Shown here in pieces: positions 32,419 through 41,700 of a DNA stretch of 64,000 bases; positions within the stretch are counted from its first letter, which is position 1; each line of letters starts with the position of its first letter. The DNA is from Cercospora beticola. Taxonomy: Eukaryota; Ascomycota; Dothideomycetes; Mycosphaerellales; Mycosphaerellaceae. The notes below the pieces were generated by a model. That model saw nothing but the letters and a program-made list of their open reading frames with translations, did no database searches and was not told where the DNA came from. The position numbers were made by a program, and so were the translations under genes. The stretch spans positions 310,001 to 374,000 of the forward strand of contig NC_088937.1 in NCBI RefSeq assembly GCF_033473495.1, read 5' to 3'.

Positions 32419-34972
32419 GATGGATGATACTGCCTAACTGAGGCGTTGCGGGCGACTGGAATGTTTGGGGAGTAAAGATGCTTAGGAATACAGAACTGCT
32501 TGCGTAGTTGCTCCAGGCTGTGCTCGCGTGCATGTGGTGTCAGATTCGGTGACGTAGGGCGGAGCTGGAACAAGGCTCATTCCGAGACCCGCTTCTTTCG
32601 AGGAAGATCGTTTACACGGCGGTTATGCCTCAGGCACCATAAAGACTTCACTTTCCCGCGCCGAAACCTCAACTACTTCTCTCCGGATGACCATATTGCA
32701 GCAGGTATCCTGACCTCTTTCCAATCCCTCTTTCTGCACCACCAGTTACTGGGCTAGCCAGCAGTAGAGACTTGGCGTATTCGGCAAGTGCATCATACGG
32801 CGAGACTATCTCTACGAGCGAAACTCTAGGCTAGGTTGAGTATGCCAAGCCTACACTTCCTTACACAGCGGCCGCGTATTCACAAGCTACATCCTTACAT
32901 AGGCCTTGCAAGGACAAATACGCTTTATGGGATGTATCGTATCATCCAGGGCTCGGTAGATCCTTAGCCGGCCTCAGCATAAGACCATCTACGGTCCAGA
33001 CTTCCTTCTTCGGACCCAGCGTTAAGCATTTGGGCCTTCCAAAGACCCCGCAAGTAGAAGTGTCTCCGCCGAGCAAAGATGTCACACTTTGAGACCAATG
33101 GGATGCTCCTACAAAGCGAGATGAAGGCTCCCGCCGGAAATACACACATCTCACCCTTTCACAGTTCGTCCTATGCATTCTGGGATGCCGAATTGAAGCA
33201 AAACTCAAAATTGAGGCCAAATGTGGCCTTCGGCGTTGTCCGAACGCACACGAATCATGGTGAGCAGACTGTAGCTCGCTAAAGCCGGATGAGGCCCCAT
33301 GCTCGTGAAGGAACAAACATTTCGCACACCATGTCCTGCTAACAAGCAACGTCCAGTGATGCTTATTAACGGAGAGAAAATAACAACGAACATAGCGACG
33401 AAGTTCTAGTCCGCTGCGTCCGGAGCGTCCGCACAGTCCGCAACGAATCAATGATACGAATTCATCAGCATGAACCGTCTTCGAAATGGCTGGTGACAAC
33501 AGACCTCTGCTGACCGAGACCCATAATGTTTGATCGGAGAGTGGACATATGTTGGTGCCGCGTCTAAAGTTAGGGACCTTCCATTCCGCTCCGTTGCCTG
33601 TCTCCAATCAACGGCACTGGCGATTACAGCGATGAGTGATCCAAAACTCCACGGGATACTCAGCACTGCGGTCTCTGGAAATCATTTGGTTACAGTGAAC
33701 AACGTCTGAACCGCCCATCGTCGTCTCCATAGGAAACACTTGCATCTTCGTGGTAAGGTCATGATCCATCTCTCCTCAAGGAACCATGTCCGTTGCGCTG
33801 CGGACTACGCGCCCGTTTCCACGCAGTCTACTAATCCGGTCTCCGGTTCTGCCATGCCGGATCAGTAATCGACACCTAAAAGCTTGAGACATGTCTGGAT
33901 ACGAAGACCTCCAGATCTTGCGCTCTCCACGCTGCCTTTCTGACAAACATGGAGACATACAGTCGCCATTTTATCATGTATCAGGATGCCATGTGGAACT
34001 GCTAGAATATCCAGCGGGAGGTAGAAGACTATGGACCTTCTCTTTGCTGTGCTTTCATGGAGCCGTGTCAACCATCGCAGGCACAATGGTCACTGAGATG
34101 CAGGGCCTACCCTCACTCCTTCGCCGGGCAGAAGTGAACGACTGAATTCGCCTCCGTTGTTCGCAGCATCATCACGAACACCCAGAAGCGTCATTACTCA
34201 AAATGCCTCACTTTAGGATAATTCTGCTGCACGGACATAGGCAGCTGACTCTCGTGTGTCGCTGCATGGTTCGCTTCTCGAACAACATGTTGGAGCTTTG
34301 CAGATGGAATTTGCAGGCCGTCGCTTCCGATTGGGATGACAACTCTCTTCCGGCCCCAATTCGACATTTGCGCTCGTATTTCACGGCGAGCTGGACGAAC
34401 TCTCGCGCGTGCCGGCCCCAATTCGACATTTGCGCTCGTATTTCACGGCGAGCTGGACGAACTCTCGCGCGTGCCGGCCCCAATTCGACATTTGCGCTCG
34501 TATTTCACGGCGAGCTGGACGAACTCTCGCGCGTGCATTACTGATCCTCACGAACTGTCGGGCGCGAACTTTCAGCTGTGGAAGTTATCTGACAGTCTAG
34601 AAGCCATTTGCTTCGCAGCGGCCAACCACGGCCGACTTCACCTCCCCTGGCAAGTGCTAAATCTGATATCACAGATACGACTTCTTGCAAGCTTGTCGTT
34701 GTTTCGTGTTCGACTTACTTCGCATAGACAGAAGCACTCTACAGAAACATTCGTTGCTCGCAGTCCGTCGCAATGCGGAGCCCAAGAAGCCTTATTCTAT
34801 CTTTGCATTGCTTGCGTCGTCAACCCTGCTTGAACGCGGGGCCAGGCACGACTGACGATGGACGCCGAAGGATTGATCGGATGGTATAAGATGGACGTCG
34901 TCGTCCTCAGTAGCACCACATCTCAAAGCTCATCCTGGATTGAAGAAGTCGAACAACGACGAAACATTCAAG
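32419..34972. other. 2.5-kb gene-poor interval containing a tandem repeat
   Basis: No convincing gene. The longest frame, minus strand 32942-33607 (221 codons), starts with TTG, is rich in Arg, Ser, Cys and His and shows no domain or signal peptide. It reads like chance coding. A perfect three-copy 62-bp repeat lies at 34350-34535. Confidence 0.4.
34350..34535. repeat. Three perfect tandem copies of a 62-bp unit
   Basis: Units 34350-34411, 34412-34473 and 34474-34535 are identical base for base and abut directly. The unit starts CCGGCCCCAATTCGACATTT. Because 62 is not a multiple of three, each copy is read in a different frame, so any protein reading across is not a true protein repeat. Perfect identity implies recent expansion or collapse, and the copy number is likely to vary between strains. 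It lies in the gene-poor interval upstream of a secreted-protein gene. Confidence 0.97.
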
Positions 34973-35850
34973 ATGCACGCCAAACAATCGATCGTATGGG
35001 CCTTAGCCGCTCTACTTGCGACGGTGAACGCCCTCCCTAACAGTCTTGAATACAACGACAAAGGCGCCATCGATCCAACGAACAATGCACATCTTGACAC
35101 TCAAGAGCCCGTCAACACAGATCTCGTTGCCCGAGACCCATTCGCAGAAATGGACGAGTACTTTGCCGGAGAAAAACATTTCAAAGGAGAACCACCTTGT
35201 CTGCAAATATGGCCCCAAAACCCGGGTCGAGAACCTTCAGACCAGGAAATTGCAAATGCTCGTAAAGAAGCACAATGGAAAAAGTATCCCGTCGGTTCAA
35301 AGCCCCCGATCTGTGACTTGCAATATGTCACCTGCCTCAGGTCAGTAGAAAGCAAACCGCACCCTTCAATTCCGAACCCCAACTCTAAACAAACGACTGA
35401 CGAGTGCTGTTGCATCCAGACTCGGTAAAGGTGTTCCTGCCGGCGGAAGAGGCTTCTGGCAAATCGCAACTTGGGATGGCGGCGATGGCAGTAAGTTGCA
35501 CAAACAAAAAGAAACCACATGATCCATCACGATAAAGAACCCTCACAACTAACTCTATCGTCCCAACAGCCAAGCTTACTGCCGTGAAATACTGGCAGTC
35601 TTCCATCACTTGGGTCATGCCCGGCGGAAGCGCAAAATGCTATCTTGCGCACGGATGTCAATGGTGCTGCGCGAACGGCATCCTGAACATCAAGTACGAA
35701 GAAGAGAACTACTTCCTGAGTGGCGTGTCGCAAAGGCCAGAGGATAAGAAATATCTCCAAGCTTGGGACTCTCCAGCCTGGAACGGAGCTTGCCATTGTG
35801 GCTATCATCTTAGTTCGGATTTGACTATTGTTGCCACCCAGAAAAAGTGA
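34973..35850 (+). CDS. Secreted cysteine-containing protein, family unknown
   Basis: Three exons (34973-35340, 35420-35490, 35570-35850), both introns 79 nt, give a 239-aa protein in consistent phase. The start MHAKQSIVWALAALLATVNA is a signal peptide, followed by a Kex2-like VARDP at about residue 50. The mature part has nine cysteines, most in the C-terminal third (AKCYLAHGCQWCC, ACHCGYH). It has several Trp-Gln/Trp-Asp motifs such as GRGFWQIATWDGG. I do not recognise the family. Secretion, length and cysteines fit an extracellular protein of a plant-associated fungus. All three exons are needed to keep the cysteine-rich end in frame. Confidence 0.82.
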
Positions 35851-36039
35851 TGGCAGGGAACTGTCGAAGACTGAGAATTCGCGAGAGTTGAGGCTTAACT
35901 ACATCAGTGCATGGCGACGATCAATTAAACAATAGAAGTACATACATCAATCTGATATTTTCTTACATGACTTTGATGCGCAAAGCACTTATATGCCAGA
36001 ACTCTGAGTCCTAATTGAGCTCTGCGTAACTTCATGGTC

Positions 36040-38355
36040 CTAAACAGAGCTTATAACTTTCTGCTCACATCGAAGTTGCCACGCACGATGATTATGCGCA
36101 CTTTCTCTCCAATTTGTCCCCGACGCCAATACTGTTGCGTTATCATCCATCTGACTAAAGTGATGCTGATTTGACTCCCGAAACCAAACGTCCGCTTCTG
36201 ATTCTGGTGCCAGTGCGAGTATGACACGTCCCTTTTCGCCTTGCACTTCAGAATTGTTCCAGCCATGCATGAAAGACAAATTTACCGCACTTTGCTGGCT
36301 GTCTGGAGACCCTCGATCTATGCATTTGGTTCTCACTCGCATATTAAACTTGTCGCATGTTCTTGTGTGGAATTGCCCTTTACGGGTTCTCACATGGCCG
36401 GCGTCCCAGTAGAACTTCTCTGGCGAGGCGGTCTTGATGTCTTCGATCACAGCTTCTCGAGAATGAGGGAAGACTAGAACGAACCAGTCGGTATCACATG
36501 TGACGACGAAGTTGACAATACAATAGGTTGACTCCTCCGAATCGTCGTCCTCCAAGGAGAGTTCTCGTAGTATGCGAAAGGTGGACTTCCGCTTGTCGTC
36601 CATGTAAGCATATATTGCAGCATAATGAACTGCGCGCAAGTGAGGTGGATCGTTCTCCTCTGGGTCCGTCAGCCGTGCCACCAGCTCTACAGCTTGAGGG
36701 TATCCTAGGAATGCCGCAAATCGGAGAGGATGCCATTCACCAACGTGAACTTGGACAGTCAAGTGATCGCCGGTCCACCAGCCCACAGGCCTCGAAAAGA
36801 GCGACAGGTCGATCTTGTGTAGGGCGGACAAAGTTGCTGTGTCATTGGCAAGAATTGCTTTTCCGACAAAATTGAGCCCATCACTGCCAGTGAAAACCTC
36901 CAGACCCGTAACTTTCTGTAGCAGTATCAATCGCTTTACACGCTCAGACACTGCCCAATTATAGATCATGTCAGTCATCTTTGCTACGGCCGCGGTAAGT
37001 GTCTTCTCATTCGCGTTTGCCAGGCCGATAACATCTGCTGCCAAAGAAGGCACCAGTCTTTCCGACTGTGGAACAGTGACAACTGTTGCCAGCGTGCGTT
37101 GCAATAAATTGGAGAACAACGCAGGTCGTTGGGCCTTTCTTGAGATTCTGATCGCTCGGAGAATAACATCTGGGCCACCCAATTCCAGGATGCGAACCAG
37201 AACCGTCTTCCTTACAGTAAGAATAGTTGGCAGCGCGAAGCATAGCCCTTCGTCCGTGAGGAACTCTCTCAGAACATCGTCTGACTCGGAGCCAACGTCG
37301 TATAACGCATATTCGACCGGACTCTTGCCGTTCATATCAAGCAGGTCCACAGGATCCCATGTTCTCCCATTCATAGACGCAATCAGCAATTTGCAAGTCA
37401 GTGCTTGATCATTGCGTACAGCGCGATGAAGTGGAAGACCCCCTCCAGCATCCCAGGTCCAGAGCTGCTCTCTCCTCGACGGTGGCCCTTCGAGGTACTG
37501 AGAGATGAATTCCAGATCGCCCGAACTCGCCGCTTCATGGAGAGTACGAATGGCAGGCTTCTCCACAACCTCAAAATCATCGTCCAGATTTGCGGGAACC
37601 ACATTAAGCCTCTTGATCTCCGCCAACAATCTCATCCTCGCCTTCTCCCTCCCCTCCCCATAAATAACCGGCATCGTAACATCAAAGAACCCCAACAAAC
37701 AATAACTCTGATCCTCCTCCCTCGTCGTTTCTCTCTCACTCATCCACTCCAATTTCTGCTCCGCCCCAATCGCCCTCGCATACTCATAATCCTTCAGCAC
37801 CGGCTCCGGAATTCCCGTGACACCTGCCAAAATCTCCCCCAACTCCGGTCCCATTGCCATTTGTTTCAACCCTTCCGTTCTAATCCCCTTATACCCCAGC
37901 ACCTCCCACCCCCTCGTAACAAACACAACTGTCTTCGGCGCAACCAACTCTTGCAAAGTCCAACCTCTCGTAAACCACCTACTCCTCCCCAACATCCCCA
38001 AATCCCCTCCACCTTCCCTCACCCCACCAAAATCATCCAACCACGCAATACAAACCACCGCATTCCGATACCATTTAAACATACTATTCACAGCTTCTGA
38101 AACTTCCTCACTACTCTGTTGTAAGATACAACACGTATCGATCCATAACCATTCCACATTTCCCACATTTTTCCTGACAAAGTCTGCGAATTCCAAAACT
38201 TTTTTATACCCTGTGGAAGTTGTATTTCGCTTTTTTAGGATGTCTTTGTAGGAAGCTTCGTGGCCGAGGTGCCAGCGGTGGGAGGCGATGGCGTAGGGTG
38301 GTGGGGTGGAGTGGTAGACGGAGAATTCGAGGGTGTGGACGTTGAGGAGGCGCAT
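36040..38355 (-). CDS. HET-domain protein with ankyrin-like C-terminal region
   Basis: Fungal heterokaryon-incompatibility/cell-death type protein, single exon, 771 aa. The N-terminal ~250 residues follow the HET pattern: MRLLNVHTLEF, YAIASHRWHLGHEASYKDI, VEWLWIDTCCI, EVSEAVNSMFKWYRNA, SRWFTRGWTLQELVAP, and YCLLGFFDVTMPVIYGEG. Beyond it are ankyrin-like helices (TLHEAASSGDLEFISQYL; LPLHRAVRNDQALTCKLLI; GKSPVEYALYDV) and a C-terminal beta-rich part. HET domains trigger a death reaction when partner alleles differ; the repeats usually sense the partner. The C-rich, G-poor base composition of the 5' third (about 37.6-38.3 kb) differs from the rest of the gene, which may reflect codon bias or past mutation. 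Confidence 0.9.
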   Translation of the reverse strand: MRLLNVHTLEFSVYHSTPPPYAIASHRWHLGHEASYKDILKKRNTTSTGYKKVLEFADFVRKNVGNVEWLWIDTCCILQQSSEEVSEAVNSMFKWYRNAVVCIAWLDDFGGVREGGGDLGMLGRSRWFTRGWTLQELVAPKTVVFVTRGWEVLGYKGIRTEGLKQMAMGPELGEILAGVTGIPEPVLKDYEYARAIGAEQKLEWMSERETTREEDQSYCLLGFFDVTMPVIYGEGREKARMRLLAEIKRLNVVPANLDDDFEVVEKPAIRTLHEAASSGDLEFISQYLEGPPSRREQLWTWDAGGGLPLHRAVRNDQALTCKLLIASMNGRTWDPVDLLDMNGKSPVEYALYDVGSESDDVLREFLTDEGLCFALPTILTVRKTVLVRILELGGPDVILRAIRISRKAQRPALFSNLLQRTLATVVTVPQSERLVPSLAADVIGLANANEKTLTAAVAKMTDMIYNWAVSERVKRLILLQKVTGLEVFTGSDGLNFVGKAILANDTATLSALHKIDLSLFSRPVGWWTGDHLTVQVHVGEWHPLRFAAFLGYPQAVELVARLTDPEENDPPHLRAVHYAAIYAYMDDKRKSTFRILRELSLEDDDSEESTYCIVNFVVTCDTDWFVLVFPHSREAVIEDIKTASPEKFYWDAGHVRTRKGQFHTRTCDKFNMRVRTKCIDRGSPDSQQSAVNLSFMHGWNNSEVQGEKGRVILALAPESEADVWFRESNQHHFSQMDDNATVLASGTNWRESAHNHRAWQLRCEQKVISSV

Positions 38356-38713
38356 TCTCTAGGGTATGAGGAGATGCTGGTGCGAACAAGGAGGGGAGAG
38401 AGTATTGGGAGGCATCCTTTCGGCGGCTATTTCTCGAGCTGAGGTGGAGGATGGGCTAGGAAGATGCTGTGCCTCGCTAGTGGACGTGGATTCGGATCCT
38501 CTTCGTGCAGGGTGAGGTGCAGCTTCCTTGATTAGTAAGCTTGGATGTTCAAAGTTTGTTGTGGTTGATGAGGATTTGATGCTGTACATGTGGAATATTT
38601 CTTCTTGGTAGTCAGATCTCAGAGCTGCACACGCAGCGAGAAGGAGAGAGGAACGTGGAGTAGAGATGATCGACGAGAGTGCGACTGTCTTCCAGCCATC
38701 TACACAAGTACAT

Positions 38714-41700
38714 CTACTGCAACATCCCCTCCAACGACTCCCCAGTAACCTCCTCAATCTGCGCAATCCATCTCAGACACTCCCTCTCCACAACTCCCTC
38801 ATCGTCCTCCTGCAACTCACTAATAAATGGCAACATCTCCGGCAAAGAGTTCAACCAATCAATATGCAATCTCTCAGTCAAAGATCTCTCCGCCTTGATA
38901 GCCGCCAGCCTGACAGCACTATTCTCATTCCGCATAAAAGTCATGATCAGCCCGTTCATGGTCTTGTGATGATCTTGACTGGAAACACATGCAGCAAGCT
39001 CCGTAATGGCGGGAATAACGTGCGAATTGACATCGTATGTGGCTGCGAGACCGAGGCGGGAGACGAGAGGCTTGGCGATCGCATCGAAGTGTGCGGGAGA
39101 TTGCCAGAAACCGTCTTGGTCGTTGGAGAAGTTCGATGTCAGAGTGTCGAGGACAAGTTCGAGAAGCTCCAGCTCCTGTTCATCTCCAGTTGACAGTGTC
39201 GTGAGCAGAGATGCGGCATTCTCAAGCAAGAAGCTGGCATAGCTTGTGACCAGGCTCTTGAGTTGCTCGAAGAGGACGAGAGAGAAGCTGTAAAGGCTGG
39301 AGGTGCGGAGGAGAGCACCCTTATGGTCGGTCTTTGGAAGTCCTGCGAAGGCCCACTCGGTGAGACGAATGAAGAATGGCCGGAATGTGTTGTCGTTAAG
39401 CTTAAGCACAGCTTGCATGGTCGTGTCGTTGACCATATCGAAGAGCGACGACAAATCCTCGTCATCTTCGTCAGCAAGTTGTCGCCGCAGATCGAACGCA
39501 AGAAGAAGGATCTTGAAGAGCAGTTGCGCATTCTGTGCAATAGTCGCCTTGGTGTGATGTTGCACGGCAGTGTTGAGAGCGGTAACATGAATGCGAGCTG
39601 CATCGACATCATCTTCGGTTGCGATCTTAACAACTTCTGCCCAGGTACGCTCAATGGCGCCGAGGAAATCGTTGGCCGAGACCTTTCTTGCCGCGAGCGC
39701 AATGAATCGCTGAACAGTGTCCGCATCACTCTCAGCGGCAAGTACAAGAAGGCGGTCCAAGTACTTCCCGGACAGCATCCATGGAATGTGATCGAGAACA
39801 GCCATGGCAAAGCTGAAGCCGGCCACAAGCAATTCCATGTTAGCCTCGCCGTCACCTTCATGCAAGGTTTCGTGCATGTAGCGTAGCACGGTGTCGAACG
39901 TCTTTGGCAGAATGGGGATCATCTCGTCTCCCAACACCTCCACCATGCTCGCCAAGCACAAAATGGATATTCGGCGAAGATCATCATCTTTCTCGCCGAG
40001 TGCCGCATCGCCTGCAATCTCTTGCGCAACAGACATGACAGACGAGCGATCTGTCTTGCCAAACTTGTCTGCGATCCGATCAATGCAAGTGATGGCAGCG
40101 GTCCTAGTTGCAATTGGCTGACTGGACGCGACGAACAGAGCACAATTCGGTAGAACCTCGATGAAGACCTTTTGCAACGTTGCATCGCCGCGTCTTGCCG
40201 TTTCGACACGCTGTTCCAAAGACCAGAAGACCTGCTGGCGAATCTCGTCAGAGCCTGTTTGCATGAGCATAGCACTGGACTCGATGAAGTCGCTCGTTGG
40301 CATCAGACCGAGCAGTGCAGTCAGAACATTAGATGCGCTGTCCGAAAGATCCTCAGACTTGGTGACTTGCAGACCAAGCTGCATGGTCTTCTCCAGAATT
40401 ACCGAGTATGTGTTTTGCAGTGACGAAGCGGTTTCTGCGCCCAGTTTCAGTTCCTTGGCTAGCTTTCGGCGAAGTGCTTCACGTGAGAGTGTGCTTGCAA
40501 GACCTTCCATGAGCACAATTGTCGAAGCCTTGGCTTGATCAGCATTCTTCTCACCATAGCCAAGGATAACATCGGACAATGTTCTCTTCGATTTCAGGGT
40601 GTCGAAGACGAGATCCAGGTATCTTCTGATCGCACCGAGCTCGACGGTCGACGGGAAATGGCTCATCAGGTCTGACACGAAAGGTAACACAGTGCTGTCT
40701 TCCGGATAACGCTCAATAAGCATAGCCATGATCGCGAAAAGGGACTCTTCTGGGCCGAGGGTCTGGACCAGATTGTGGAATAGTCCTGCTCGTCGATGAA
40801 GCGGGATGTGCTCAAAGGCTGCGGTGAAGCTCAGGAGCAACTCAGCAGATCCTGTGAGCAAATCTCGGCCCTTCTTCTTGAGGGATGCCGCCAGAGGAGG
40901 AATGATGCGCGCCACTGTCTGGTCGGTGACATGAGCGCTGTAATCGTCTCCCTGCTTCAAGATTGTTGAGCCCATAAACGTGAACAATGGCATGACGCTG
41001 TGAAGGACGAGATCTGGTGCCCAGGAAGCCAGAGAGGACATGAGAAGTAACGCAGACTGATGGACTTGTGTGCTTGAGGTGGTTCGCACACAGTCAACGA
41101 TGAGATCAGCGCGGACAACTGAGCGGTCCACGTCCTTGTTCGACGCGTTCTTCAATCCCTTCACGACAGAGAGCAGGTTGTTGATCAGAAGTCCTTGCAG
41201 GTAAACCAGCTCGGAGTCCAGTAGCGTCTTGTAGTGCTGCAACTCGCTCAGAAGGTAAAAGAGACCCTTCAGCAACTGTGGATGCTGTTCAGCCTTTGAC
41301 CCCTCTACGATTTCAAGCACAAGAGTGATCCGGCGAATCGCTGCATCAAGTTTGGATTTGTCGATGCTAGCGAGCTTCGAAACGTCAGAAGTCCGACTTG
41401 TTCGTTGCTTTTTGGCGGGAGTCGGATGGCCTTGCAGTTGCGCAACACTGGGTAGACTCTCCACCAGATGCACCAGTATTTCACTGGGCAGCGTCAAGTT
41501 ACGCAGTGTTTCCACTGCTTGTGCCTGAAGTTCTTCAGAAGCCGTTGAGCCTTCGCCGCCAAGAGATAGATCCAGCAGCCAGTCTGCGACGTCAGTTTGC
41601 GAATTCTGCTTCATGTTGCGCCACAGTTGGCTCAGACGAGCAAATGCATACTGCGCACGGTCAGCGCCGTATTGTCCGCCAGCAAGATCCTTCGAAAATT

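Noticed and set aside
32942..33607. 221-codon minus-strand frame in the gene-poor interval
   Set aside because: It starts with TTG, has a biased Arg/Ser/Cys/His composition, no signal peptide and no domain. It is likely chance.
34336..34833. Repeated protein segments read across the 62-bp repeats
   Set aside because: The unit length is not a multiple of three, so each copy is read in another frame. The apparent protein repeat is an artefact of DNA repetition.
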